From Verrucomicrobia bacterium Tous-C9LFEB (lineage in GTDB: Bacteria > Verrucomicrobiota > Verrucomicrobiia > Methylacidiphilales > UBA1321), in the NCBI GenBank assembly GCA_002304345.1, contig NEUU01000016.1:24697-88696 (forward strand): a stretch of 64,000 nt of DNA, in the 5' to 3' direction. A program made the translations under genes and the position numbers. Below are positions 54,405 to 63,585 of this stretch, piece after piece; the stretch's first letter is position 1; each line of letters opens with the position of its first letter. The notes below the pieces were generated by a model. That model saw only the letters and a list, made by a program, of their open reading frames with translations. It was not told the DNA's origin and made no database searches.

Positions 54405-54566
54405 TTAGTAATTGGTATAAAGTCGAATGAGGGATTTCATGTACCGCTTGCGCCATTTCTCCTCGGGGCTATCCGTTAGCGCATGCCAGCTGAGCTGGAC
54501 GCCGTAGGCCGTGGCAGAAAGGGCGGCCGGGACGAGGACCGCGGCGAGTAGCACATTCGTTTCCAT
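54405..54566 (-). CDS. Small membrane or exported protein (53 aa)
   Basis: Reads METNVLLAAVLVPAALSATA then YGVQLSWHALTDSPEEKWRK and RYMKSLIRLYTNY. One hydrophobic N-terminal segment and a basic, aromatic C-terminal tail: a single-pass membrane peptide or a signal peptide plus short product. Its own terminator follows at 54316-54360. No known family. Confidence 0.6.
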   Translation of the reverse strand: METNVLLAAVLVPAALSATAYGVQLSWHALTDSPEEKWRKRYMKSLIRLYTNY

Positions 54567-54717
54567 GCCTAATTTATCGTCTCGGGATGATAGGTCTGAA
54601 GTGAGTTTTGCGATTTATTTTTGAGCGGAGTTTTCTACCTCAAATAGACGTCCGATTTCCGCGCTCATGCGACAAAAGATTGTTTCCAGCGGCAAATTTT
54701 TACAGAGTGATGGCACT

Positions 54718-55011
54718 ATGAAACATTTTGTCGTTGAGATCCTCTTCAGCGTGCCCTTCGAAAAGGTCGAACCGGTGGTCCCGGCGCACCGCGAATTCCT
54801 CCAGGGCGGCTATGACTCGGGTCTGCTCCTGATGTCCGGCCCGCAAAACCCCCGCGTCGGCGGCGTTTTGATCGCCCGCGCGGAATCGCTCGAAGCGGTC
54901 CAGGCCTTCGTCGATCAAGACCCGTACAAGCTCAACGGCGTGGCCACCTACCGCTTCATCGAGTTCAACCCGGTCAAGCGTCAGGCCTTCATGGAAAGCT
55001 GGGTGGCGTAG
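54718..55011 (+). CDS. YciI-like protein
   Basis: 97 residues from MKHFVVEILFSVPFEKVEPV; an upstream in-frame ATG (54667) adds 17 residues of poor similarity. Ferredoxin-like fold of the YCII family with the conserved His in PAHREFLQGGYDSGLLLMSG and the acidic DQDPYKLNGVATY. Members act as small hydrolases or dehydrochlorinases, or have unknown roles. Monocistronic. Confidence 0.85.
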   Translation: MKHFVVEILFSVPFEKVEPVVPAHREFLQGGYDSGLLLMSGPQNPRVGGVLIARAESLEAVQAFVDQDPYKLNGVATYRFIEFNPVKRQAFMESWVA

Positions 55012-55038
55012 CCAGCGTGCTGATATCTTGTGGTTTTC

Positions 55039-55062
55039 TGTAGGGCGGGACGGTGTCCCGCC
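55039..55062. repeat. Modular palindromic repeat, family A (half copy)
   Basis: TGTAGGGCGGGACGGTGTCC CGCC, core GGA/TCC, without the second arm; the preceding ATATCTTGTGGTTTTC resembles the flank at 16745. Confidence 0.7.
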
Positions 55063-55107
55063 ATGGGGTTTTGCCTTTGAATCGTAACGTCCTGCCGCAT
55101 CCCAGCC

Positions 55108-55240
55108 GATCCTTCGACAAGCTCAGGATGACGGGTTTGGGGTGGCAAACTCATGCTTCCGCGAGGAGTTCAGGAGAGAGATTTCGCTAACCACGACACA
55201 TTACTTTCATTCCACGTCATCCTGAGCTTGTCGAAGGATC
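55108..55240. repeat. Family B repeat, subfamily 2
   Basis: Both arms perfect (GATCCTTCGACAAGCTCAGG and complement) and the spacer of the 27228 copy. Confidence 0.85.
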
Positions 55241-55288
55241 AGCCGGGATGCTTTAGGATATGTTTAACGAAGATGATCTGAAGTTCTC

Positions 55289-55404
55289 TTTTGGAGTGCG
55301 GGAGCTTGCTCCCGCTATGTCGTGAGGCGGCTTGCCGCCGTCGGTCTCTGGTGTTGGACGTCACAAGCCAAAGGCAAAGCGGCGGCTCGCCGCCGCACTC
55401 CAAA
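55289..55404. repeat. Family D paired-hairpin repeat, copy 2
   Basis: TTTGGAGTGC then GGGAGCTTGCTCCC, a GGCGGCTTGCCGCC hairpin, and the mirror end with GCGGCGGCTCGCCGCCGC and ACTCCAAA. Outer ends fixed, stem cores differ between arms. With families A and B it fills the 474-bp gap before mfd, apart from the palindrome at 55467-55480. Confidence 0.8.
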
Positions 55405-55485
55405 TTGTCCATCGCCTCGCGCCCTGCCACTCGACAACCCCCAACACCTGCGCTAGCCTGAAGATTCAGCGTCACGCTGGTTGCT

Positions 55486-58400
55486 GTGGGTAAAAAACGA
55501 GCTGCTCCTTCCGATGCTTTTGACCGCCTCTGTGCGTCATGGTGGACGCGTGGAGTGTGGACCGGTACCGCCGGCGATCTCTATTCCCTCGCCGGGATTC
55601 CCGCCGCCGCGCAGGCGTTCGTTCTTGCCGCCGCCAATCGCGACCGCTCGCTGGCCAAGGTGCCCAAGCTGGTCGTGGTCAAAAATGTCCGCGCGCAGGA
55701 GGAACTGGCCAACGACCTCGAAGCGTGGGGCGTCCCCTTCCTCTTTTTTCCCCAGACCGAGCCAGTCGTGGGCGAGGCCTTGCCCGATGAGGAAATCGCC
55801 GCCGAGCGACTGGCCGTATTGGAAAAACTCAATGGCGCCTACGCCGGGCTGATCCTGTCCACCGCCACCGCCGTCGCGCAGCCGATCCCGAAGCCGGAAG
55901 TGCTCTCCGAATCGCGCCTGACCCTCGCGGTGCATCAGGAGCTGAACCGCGAAAAGTGGCTCGCCCAGCTCGGCGAGGCGGGGTATCAGCGCGAAGCGGA
56001 AGTGACGATGCGCGGCACGTTCAGCGTGCGCGGCGCGGTGGTCGATTTCTTTTCGTGGCACGCCGCCTTGCCGGTACGCAGCGAGTGGATGGGGGACGAG
56101 ATTGTCTCGCTGCGGGAATTCGACGCGGTGGCGCAACGCTCGGTCCGCGATTTGTTGGAGGTGACGGTGAGCCTCGCGCCGCTGCAGGCCGCCTCGGGCG
56201 GATCAGCCACGCTGGCCGATTATTTGCCGAAGGGAACGGTGCGCTTTGCGCTCGATGATGACAGCGTGCAAGCCACGGCGGACCCGGTCAAAGACGACGT
56301 GGCCGTGGTCGATCTGGAATGTTTTGCGCACGACTTTTTGCATGCGCCGATCGGCGATTTCATCCTGCAGGAACAGCGCCGCGATTTGTTCCTCGATCAT
56401 TTGCGCGACTGGTTTTCGGAGAAGTGGGAGATCGCGGTTTTCTGCAACAACGAGGGCGAACAAAAGCGGCTGATCGAGATCATCCAGGAGGAAAATCTCC
56501 CCACCGAACCACTCCGTTTTGTCCTGCGTCCGCTTCTGCGCGGATTCGTCTGGCCCGCTGGAAAACTCGTCATTCTCAGCGATGCGGAAATCTTTGGCCG
56601 CTACCAGACCATGCGCGCGCTGCGCAAGCAGGAGCGGCTCGTCGCGATGCGCGGTCGCTCACAGGCGCTCGATTTCAGCGACATTCAGGAAGGCGATTAC
56701 GTCGTGCACCTGCACCATGGCATCGCGTTTTATCGCGGACTGCAGACCCTGCCTGCGGAGTCGCTGGGCCGCACGGCGGACGCGGCTCCCACGAGTGCCC
56801 CGGCGGAACCGGTCGAGGTGCTTGTTCTCGAGTTCGCCGAGCAGAGCCGGCTCTACGTGCCGGTGGAACAGGCTTATCTCGTCTCAAAGTATATTGGTGT
56901 CGGAAAGAAGAATCCGCCGCTCGACGTGCTCGGTGGCGCGCGTTGGGAACGGGCGAAGTCGTCGGCGCGCAAAGCGGTGATGGACTACGCGGCGGAACTT
57001 CTCCGCGTGCAGGCCGAACGCGAGAGCGTGCCGGGCCATGCGTTCAATCCGGACACGCCGTGGCAGAGTGAATTTGAGGAAGCGTTCTTCTACGAGGAGA
57101 CACGCGATCAGTTGACCGCCATTGCCGATGCGAAGCGCGACATGGAAAAGCGCAAGCCGATGGATCGTCTGATTTGCGGCGATGTCGGTTTCGGCAAGAC
57201 GGAGGTCGCGATCCGCGCGACGTTCAAGGCGGTGATGGACGGCAAGCAGGTGGCGTTTCTCGTGCCGACGACGGTGCTCGCGCAGCAGCATTACAACACC
57301 CTCCGCGAACGCTTCGCCGACTACCCGATCCACGTCGAAGTGCTCAGCCGTTTCCGCTCGCTCAAGGAGCAGAAGAAGGCCATCGCCGGACTGAAAGACG
57401 GCAGCGTGGATGTCATCGTCGGCACGCACCGGTTGATTTCGAAGGATGTGGAATTCAAGGATCTCGGCCTCTGCGTGGTCGACGAGGAACAGCGTTTCGG
57501 CGTCGTGCAGAAGGAACGCTTCAAGCAGCGCTTCCGGCTCGTCGATGTGCTCACGCTCTCCGCCACGCCGATTCCGCGCACGCTTTATTTGTCCCTCATC
57601 GGCGCGCGCGATTTGAGCACGATCGAGACCCCGCCCGCGAACCGCGTGCCGGTCGAGACGATCATCGGCCCCTACGACGAACGCGTGATCCGCGAGGCGA
57701 TCCGGCGCGAACTTGCCCGCAATGGCCAGGTCTACTTTTTGCACAACCGCGTCTCCTCGATTCACGAGCTGAAGGACAAGCTGAAGTTTCTCGTGCCCGA
57801 AGCCCGCGTCGATGTCGGCCACGGCCAGATGGAGGAAGGCGAACTCGAGGAAGTCATGGCGCGGTTCATCGCCGGAGAAACCGACGTGCTCCTTTCTACG
57901 ACGATTATCGAAAGCGGGCTCGATATTCCCAACGCCAACACGATCCTCATCGACCGCGCCGACCGCTTCGGCCTCGCCGATTTGTACCAGCTCCGGGGCC
58001 GCGTCGGTCGCGCGCAGAACAAGGCCTATGCTTATCTCTTCCTGCCGCGTCATCTCATGACCGTTGGCGATGCGAAAAAGCGCGTCACCGCCATTCGCCA
58101 ATACTCGCAACTCGGCGCCGGGTTCAAGATCGCCATGCGGGACTTGGAAATCCGCGGCGCGGGCAACCTCCTCGGCACCGCGCAGAGCGGGCACATCACG
58201 GCGGTCGGATTCGAACTCTACTGTCAATTACTCAAGGTTGCCGTCGACCAGATGAAGACCGGCAAGACCGAGCGGCTGGTCGAATGCAAATTCGATTTCG
58301 ATTTTCTCTCGTGGAACGAGGACGGCGACGGCAGCCGCGACGGCGCGTTCATTCCCCGCGCCTACATGGCCGAGAGCCGTCACCGCATCGAGGCCTACCG

Positions 58401-58710
58401 GCAGATTGCCGAGATGCGATCCCTCGACGACGTGGACGCTCTCGAACACGAATGGGCGGACCGTTATGGCCCGCTTCCGGCTCCGGCGGCGCGGCTCCTT
58501 CTGGCCGCGCGGATTCGCGTGCAAGCCGCCGCCGTGCGCGTCCACCGCATCGAGACGCAGGGCGAGAAGCTCATGATCAGTCAGGGTGGCGACTTCGTCA
58601 TGATCGGCGGCAAATTCCCCCGCCTGAACGGCTCCACCGCCGACGCCAAGCTCGCGGAGATTCACGGCTGGGTTGCGGCCTTGGCCGGGCACGAAAAGCC
58701 GAAGCGGTGA
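55486..58710 (+). CDS. mfd: Transcription-repair coupling factor Mfd
   Basis: 1074 residues from a GTG 5 bp after a family-H palindrome. N-terminal UvrB-like module, RNA-polymerase-interaction domain ([17 protein letters not shown], then [18 protein letters not shown]), then a superfamily-2 translocase with Walker [12 protein letters not shown] (about 565) and DEEQRFGV (about 666), [13 protein letters not shown] and QLRGRVGRA. The C-terminal TRCF domain is present. Slightly shorter than the E. coli protein (about 1150 aa). It removes stalled polymerase and recruits UvrA, encoded at 23966. Confidence 0.96.
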   Translation: MGKKRAAPSDAFDRLCASWWTRGVWTGTAGDLYSLAGIPAAAQAFVLAAANRDRSLAKVPKLVVVKNVRAQEELANDLEAWGVPFLFFPQTEPVVGEALPDEEIAAERLAVLEKLNGAYAGLILSTATAVAQPIPKPEVLSESRLTLAVHQELNREKWLAQLGEAGYQREAEVTMRGTFSVRGAVVDFFSWHAALPVRSEWMGDEIVSLREFDAVAQRSVRDLLEVTVSLAPLQAASGGSATLADYLPKGTVRFALDDDSVQATADPVKDDVAVVDLECFAHDFLHAPIGDFILQEQRRDLFLDHLRDWFSEKWEIAVFCNNEGEQKRLIEIIQEENLPTEPLRFVLRPLLRGFVWPAGKLVILSDAEIFGRYQTMRALRKQERLVAMRGRSQALDFSDIQEGDYVVHLHHGIAFYRGLQTLPAESLGRTADAAPTSAPAEPVEVLVLEFAEQSRLYVPVEQAYLVSKYIGVGKKNPPLDVLGGARWERAKSSARKAVMDYAAELLRVQAERESVPGHAFNPDTPWQSEFEEAFFYEETRDQLTAIADAKRDMEKRKPMDRLICGDVGFGKTEVAIRATFKAVMDGKQVAFLVPTTVLAQQHYNTLRERFADYPIHVEVLSRFRSLKEQKKAIAGLKDGSVDVIVGTHRLISKDVEFKDLGLCVVDEEQRFGVVQKERFKQRFRLVDVLTLSATPIPRTLYLSLIGARDLSTIETPPANRVPVETIIGPYDERVIREAIRRELARNGQVYFLHNRVSSIHELKDKLKFLVPEARVDVGHGQMEEGELEEVMARFIAGETDVLLSTTIIESGLDIPNANTILIDRADRFGLADLYQLRGRVGRAQNKAYAYLFLPRHLMTVGDAKKRVTAIRQYSQLGAGFKIAMRDLEIRGAGNLLGTAQSGHITAVGFELYCQLLKVAVDQMKTGKTERLVECKFDFDFLSWNEDGDGSRDGAFIPRAYMAESRHRIEAYRQIAEMRSLDDVDALEHEWADRYGPLPAPAARLLLAARIRVQAAAVRVHRIETQGEKLMISQGGDFVMIGGKFPRLNGSTADAKLAEIHGWVAALAGHEKPKR

Positions 58711-58784
58711 GGGGTGTGTCAATCTTCACAGGAGTTCTCGCAACCGCTGACTCCACATTGCTCCCGATCCTTTGCGTCTATCCC

Positions 58785-59001
58785 AATTGTCGCAACGCTA
58801 TGTCTCTTGGAGCACGCCAGATGATCCTTCGACAAGCTCAGGATGACGTGGAATGAAAGTAATGTCTGAGGGTAGGCTTCTACTCTCACCAGAACTCTTC
58901 GTTACGAGTGGAGGTTACTTTCCCAACCCGTCATCCTGAGCTTGTCGAAGGATCGGTTGAGATGGTTTGCGATGCGACAAGGAACTTGAAATCCACTCTA
59001 G
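58785..59001. repeat. Family B repeat, full-length form
   Basis: Extends beyond the arms (58823-58954) on both sides: left ATTGTCGCAACGCT..CTTGGAGCA, right GGTTTG.GATGCGACAA..CTTGAAATCC.CTCTA. The copy at 62870-63085 has the same ends, so the real unit is about 215 bp. The rest of 58711-59282 has only a CACAGGAGTTCTCG fragment, an A/T-rich AAATCTGAAATTTGAAAT palindrome near 59138 and the family-H copy at 59261. Confidence 0.85.
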
Positions 59002-59282
59002 GACTACTTTCTGGTTTTTGGCCTGCCTGCCCAAAAATATCGCACACGTAGCTCACCTATCTCACCTAACGCAAACGCTTCCGCCCGATTCCTGCTAGAA
59101 CTGGGCTTATGCGCGAGTGGTCTTCCTCTGAAATCTCAAATCTGAAATTTGAAATCGTCCGGTTCGGTCTACACCGTCGTCGACACCCAACAGAAGCGGT
59201 CGATTCTTGTAGTTGGTTGTCGACGCTATTTATTTTTTCTCCCGGCAATACGACCGGGTCCAGCGCCGCGCTGGCGCGCGGG

Positions 59283-59822
59283 TTATTGCGCGGGGAGCTT
59301 CGCCGCGATGATCTGGCTCACCGCGAACGGCTGGGCCGCGTTGGACGGGGTGATCTTCACATTCACCACCCACAGCGTGGGCGAGGCCGTGCCCGAGATC
59401 GACAGATTGCCCATCACGTTCACCCGCGCTTCATTCTTCACCGAATCGATGGTGATATCGCTCGGGTCGAGCTTCTTGATCACGGCGGTGGTTTCCACGT
59501 GACCCGCCTTCGCCGCCTGGCAATGCTGGCGCAGCGTCTCGAAGTAGGTGACCTTGTCCTTCAGGAATTCCAGATTGCTCTCGTCCCCGCTTTCGGTCGC
59601 GATGATGGCCGGGAGCGTGGAACGGACGAACGTCTCGATCTGTTTCACCTGTCCCGACCGTTGGGAATCCCCCGCCACGGCGGGCGTGGCCACGGGCGCG
59701 GAAGTCGTGGGGGCGCTGGCCGGGGCCGTCGGCGCGTTCGGCTGCTTCATCCCGCCGCCATTCCCGGCGAGGCAGGTGGAAGTTAAGATAATGAATAGAA
59801 AAGGGGTAAAAACGACTTTCAT
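59283..59822 (-). CDS. Exported hypothetical protein
   Basis: 179 residues. Signal peptide MKVVFTPFLFIILTSTCLA; then a low-complexity Pro/Ala/Thr linker (APTAPASAPTTSAPVATPAV) and a globular part with helices (VKQIETFVRSTLPAIIATES) and beta strands (TLWVVNVKITP). The cysteine in the signal peptide is not in a good lipobox. Function unknown; divergent from the RND transporter gene with a 110-bp gap. Confidence 0.7.
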   Translation of the reverse strand: MKVVFTPFLFIILTSTCLAGNGGGMKQPNAPTAPASAPTTSAPVATPAVAGDSQRSGQVKQIETFVRSTLPAIIATESGDESNLEFLKDKVTYFETLRQHCQAAKAGHVETTAVIKKLDPSDITIDSVKNEARVNVMGNLSISGTASPTLWVVNVKITPSNAAQPFAVSQIIAAKLPAQ

Positions 59823-59932
59823 GAGCAGCCCTTATGCATAGACCATGCCAACCATTAAAGCAAGCCGGTGTCAATAGTTCCGCTGCTTGGTGATTGCAAA
59901 GTTTGTAATACCGCTATAATTCAAAGATTCGC

Positions 59933-62728
59933 ATGCTTTCGTTACGTAAAGGGATAGAAAAAGGTCTGGCTCTCGTCGTGGAGCTGGTGTGTCGCTGGCC
60001 ATTGACGATTTTGTTGTCGTCCATTGTTCTGGCGATTGCCAGTGCCTACATTGCCTACAAGGACTTTGCCGTCATCAATAACACGGCTCAGTTGCTGGAG
60101 CAAAATTCCGCCGTTAGCCGCAATTACATGCAGCTCGAGAAGGAGTTCGGCACGGACGAACTCTATCTCATTCTCATCCAGTCGCCCGACATCCAGCGCA
60201 ACCGCGAAGTCGCCAACAAGGTCGGCAAATATCTCGAGACCCTCAAACCTTTCGTCGAGCGCAGCTACTACAAGATCGATTTCTCCAAGCTCGACAATCG
60301 CTTCCTCTTCCTCCTGCCGATGGAAGACCTCCAGATGATGGAGCGCGAACTCGCGACCCAGGCGCAGGCGCTGACCAAGGCCCCGCCCAAGCTGAATTTC
60401 AATGCCGCGCTGGAGGAAGCCAACCGCAGTTTCGATGACAAGTATCTCCGCAAGTCCGAAAACTGGAAGGAATTCATCCCCTTCATCGAGCAGTTCAAGG
60501 ACATCCTCAACCGCCTCGCCGACCGTCTCGAAGGGGCCAAAAAACCGGCCCCCAAACCCGCCGCCGCAACCGGTGGCAAAGCCTTCGACCAATATCAGGA
60601 CGTCAACGCCGCCCTGCAGGAGCACGAATATATCTCCTTCGATCAGGGCCGTTCGGTCCTCGTCCTCGGCATGCGCGGCCAGCTCGAGACCGATTCCGTC
60701 TCGCCTTTTTCGAAGACCGTCCAGTCGATCCGCACCTATCTGGCCGAGCTCGGCAAAGAGTACCCCGACGTCAAACTGGGCCTCACCGGCCAGCCCGTTC
60801 TCAGCGACGACGAACTCCAGACCTCCACGCATGATACTGAGGTCGCCTCCATCATCACCCTCGTCCTTATCGGCGGCCTGTTCTTCTTCAGCTACCGCAA
60901 TCTCGAGCGTCCGCTCTACGCCCTCGCCGCCCTCGCCATCGCCATCATGTGGAGCCTCGCCTTCACCATGGTCGTCGTCGGTCACTTCAATATCATCTCC
61001 TTCGCCGTCATCCCCATGGTGCTCGGCATTGGTATCGATTTCGGCATCCAGCTCCTGAGCCGTTACGAGGAGGAACTCGGTCGCGAAGGCATCCCCCGCA
61101 ACGCCCTGCTGCACTCGCTGCAAAACACCGGCGTCGCCATCATCACCGGCGGCACCACCACCGCCATCGCCTTTTACACCCTTTGCTTCAATCAATTCGT
61201 CGGCCTGCGCGAACTCGGCGCCATCGCCGGCAGCAGCATTCTCTTTTGCATCGTGGCCACGCTGGTGGTGCTGCCCGCCATCTTCTATCTCCGCGACCGC
61301 AACCGCTCCCGCGAGGTGCTCCTCACCCACGGCGTGAACTCCAACTGGGGTTCCTTTGCCGGAGTCGACCGCGTGCTCACCTCCCGGCCCCGCACCGTCC
61401 TCTGGGTTTCCGTGCTGCTCACCGTTTTGTCCGTCTGGGGCATCTTTCACGTGAAGTTCGATTACAATCTGCTCAACCTGCAGAACCCCAAGCTCGACTC
61501 CGTCCGTGTGCTGCATGAAGTCTTCCGCGTCACGGACAACTCCACGCTCTATGCCTCCGTTGTCGCCAAGGATCTGGACGAAGCCCGCGAGCTGGAAAAG
61601 AAACTGACCGCCCTGCCCAGCGTCTCCCGCGTTGATTCCATCACCGCCCTCCTGCCCATCGATCAGGAAGCCAAAATGCCGGTCATCCGCAAGATTGCCG
61701 CCACCATGGCCGCCGTGCAGGTCGCTCCCGTCAGTCAGGAAAAAATCGATCCCGCCCGCGTGAAGGTCTCGCTCGAACAACTGCTCGAATCCTGCCGCGA
61801 AGGCGTCAAACAGGCCAAGAAGTTCGAGAAGATTTCCAAGCGCGCGCGGCAGGCCTCCGACGTCCTCGGTGGCCTCATCCCGCCGCTCGAACGCGCCAGC
61901 AAGGCCATTGCCGGTTTGAGCCCGGATCAACTCAACCGCCGCCTCAACCGGGCCCAGGAAGAAGTCTTCGGCTCCATGCAACGCAATCTGGTCTGGCTGA
62001 AAAAGCAGCGCGTCGATCGCCCCATCGAACTCGCCGACCTGCCCGATACGCTCCTCCACCAATTCGTTTCCCCCTCCGGCAAGGTGCTGCTGCAGGTCTA
62101 CGCGAAGAAAGATATCTGGGAACGCAACGCCAACGTGGAATTCGTCGATGAACTCCGCACCATCGATCCGAACGTCACCGGCACGCCCGTCCAGAATTAC
62201 GAATACATCGGCCTGCTGCGCGACAGCTTCCTCAGCGCCGCGGTCTGGGCCTTCGTCGCGATCAGCGTCATCATTTTCCTCCACTTCCAGAATGTGAAGT
62301 ACACCGCGCTTGCCATCCTGCCGCTCGTGCTGGCCGTGGCGTGGCGCACCGGCATCATGGGCTGGTGGGACATCGAGTTTAACCCCGCGAACATCGTCAC
62401 GCTGCCGCTCATCATCGGCATCGATGTCGCCTACGGCGTCTACATCGTCGAACGCTTCCGCGAGGATGGCCGCTTCCAACTCTTCGAAACCAGCACGGGC
62501 AAGGCGATCATCATGACCGGTCTCACCGCCTTCTTCGGTTTCGTCTCGCTCCTCGTCAGCCGCTATCGCGGGATGCATTCCATCGGTTTGCTGATGAGCA
62601 TGGGCATCGCGATCGGCATGATCACCACCATCATCGTGCTGCCGCAAATTCTCCGCCTGCTCGCGCAAAAACGGGGCAAACAACATCCCGTCAACGGTTC
62701 CGCCTCTCTCGAACCCGCGAAAGATTGA
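59933..62728 (+). CDS. RND superfamily exporter, HpnN/MMPL-like
   Basis: 931 residues with two RND halves. Each has one leading membrane helix, a large periplasmic loop and five further helices; the first block is around 305-455 (SIITLVLIGGLFFFSYRNLE, IPMVLGIGIDFGIQLLSRYE) and the second about 755-915 (IVTLPLIIGIDVAYGVYIVE). The proton-relay Asp in GIGIDFG and GIDVAYG is kept. The closest known type is HpnN, which moves hopanoids to the outer membrane. No squalene-hopene genes are in the window, so the lipid substrate is inferred. Confidence 0.88.
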   Translation: MLSLRKGIEKGLALVVELVCRWPLTILLSSIVLAIASAYIAYKDFAVINNTAQLLEQNSAVSRNYMQLEKEFGTDELYLILIQSPDIQRNREVANKVGKYLETLKPFVERSYYKIDFSKLDNRFLFLLPMEDLQMMERELATQAQALTKAPPKLNFNAALEEANRSFDDKYLRKSENWKEFIPFIEQFKDILNRLADRLEGAKKPAPKPAAATGGKAFDQYQDVNAALQEHEYISFDQGRSVLVLGMRGQLETDSVSPFSKTVQSIRTYLAELGKEYPDVKLGLTGQPVLSDDELQTSTHDTEVASIITLVLIGGLFFFSYRNLERPLYALAALAIAIMWSLAFTMVVVGHFNIISFAVIPMVLGIGIDFGIQLLSRYEEELGREGIPRNALLHSLQNTGVAIITGGTTTAIAFYTLCFNQFVGLRELGAIAGSSILFCIVATLVVLPAIFYLRDRNRSREVLLTHGVNSNWGSFAGVDRVLTSRPRTVLWVSVLLTVLSVWGIFHVKFDYNLLNLQNPKLDSVRVLHEVFRVTDNSTLYASVVAKDLDEARELEKKLTALPSVSRVDSITALLPIDQEAKMPVIRKIAATMAAVQVAPVSQEKIDPARVKVSLEQLLESCREGVKQAKKFEKISKRARQASDVLGGLIPPLERASKAIAGLSPDQLNRRLNRAQEEVFGSMQRNLVWLKKQRVDRPIELADLPDTLLHQFVSPSGKVLLQVYAKKDIWERNANVEFVDELRTIDPNVTGTPVQNYEYIGLLRDSFLSAAVWAFVAISVIIFLHFQNVKYTALAILPLVLAVAWRTGIMGWWDIEFNPANIVTLPLIIGIDVAYGVYIVERFREDGRFQLFETSTGKAIIMTGLTAFFGFVSLLVSRYRGMHSIGLLMSMGIAIGMITTIIVLPQILRLLAQKRGKQHPVNGSASLEPAKD

Positions 62729-62777
62729 TTGGGAGCGCTAAGATAAGCAAGTGGGAGAATGCCTCCAGTGCGGCTCA

Positions 62778-62837
62778 TTTGGAGTGCGGGAGCTTGCTCC
62801 CGCTTTGTGGCGCGGCGGCTTGCCGCCGCACTCTAAA
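62778..62837. repeat. Family D paired-hairpin repeat, copy 3
   Basis: TTTGGAGTGC GGGAGCTTGCTCCC GC and the mirrored GGCGGCTTGCCGCC GCACTCTAAA. Confidence 0.8.
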
Positions 62838-62869
62838 ACGTCCTTATCTTAGAGCCCTTTTCATCTAGA

Positions 62870-63085
62870 TTGTCGCAACGCTCAGACTCTTGGAGCAAGC
62901 CAACTGATCCTTCGACAAGCTCAGGATGACGTGGAATGAAAGTAATGTTTGGTGGTAACTTTCCACTCTCACCAGAATTCTTCGCTACGATTTGAGCTTA
63001 CTTCCCCAACCCGTCATTCTGAGCTTGTCGAAGGATCGGCTGGGATGGTTTGAGATGCGACAATCCACTTGAAATCCGCTCTAAT
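62870..63085. repeat. Family B repeat, full-length form
   Basis: Arms at 62906 and ending at 63037, ends as in 58785-59001 (GATTGTCGCAACGCT on the left; GATGCGACAA..TTGAAATCCGCTCTA on the right). One arm has CATTCTGAGC, a change that weakens pairing. Confidence 0.85.
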
Positions 63086-63137
63086 CTCAGAGTTCATACT
63101 TTAAACAGAGAGGGAGCTTGAGAATCGATGAATCCCT

Positions 63138-63278
63138 GCCTCATCAGAGGTAATGAGGCTTTTGAAATCCATTTGGGCCGCGCTGCTTTTTACGTCTGCG
63201 TAAAAGGCAGCGCGGCCCAATGCGGGGTTTCCAAAGGGAATCATTCCCTTTGGTGGGGGTCTGGGGGCAACGCCCCCA
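63138..63278. repeat. Family E multi-hairpin repeat, copy 3
   Basis: Hairpins in the same order as at 33302-33444. The long stem is GGGCCGCGCTGC/GCAGCGCGGCCC (63175-63218) instead of GGGCCGGCGTCG/CGACGCCGGCCC, and its inner stem TTTTACG/CGTAAAA replaces CTTTTGC/GCAAAAG. Both sides changed together in both stems; the flanks are nearly identical. Confidence 0.85.
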
Positions 63279-63449
63279 CGCTAATCCTGGCGCACTCGAA
63301 TCGGCTTGCTTGATCCGATTTTCACCGGACTCACCGTATGGTCAAAACAAGCCAGTAAGGGGCCATTCCTACGGAAAATGGCTGTAAAGGAACATCCCGC
63401 CGGAGAAGAAGCCGGTGACCTTACAGACTGTAAAAGAAAATTCTGCAAA

Positions 63450-63466
63450 TTGGCATGGCCGTTGCT
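63450..63466 (+). promoter_or_regulatory. Sigma-54 promoter upstream of amt
   Basis: TTGGCATGGCCGTTGCT matches the -24/-12 consensus YTGGCACG-N4-TTGCW at all but one position, with exactly 10 bp between the GG and GC pairs. Start of transcription would be near 63477, about 109 bp before the amt ATG. This implies nitrogen-starvation control through an NtrC-like activator. Confidence 0.8.
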
Positions 63467-63585
63467 TTTGTCGGTTAAAGTTCAATCGACGGCTCGCGAC
63501 ACCTGGGGGATAGGAATCTCCTGAGGCATCGGGTGTCTGGTCGGGCGAATCTGGAAAACAACCCATCATAGGAGAATAAGAGATC

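Noticed and set aside
59942..62686. 914-codon open frame on the minus strand opposite the RND transporter
   Set aside because: The plus-strand frame encodes a complete, recognisable RND protein. The antisense translation is a low-complexity Asp/Glu/Gly/His-rich string typical of GC-rich shadow frames.
63477..63585. Glutamine or other riboswitch in the amt leader
   Set aside because: No match to the conserved core of the glnA or downstream-peptide motifs could be read; only the ribosome site is clear.
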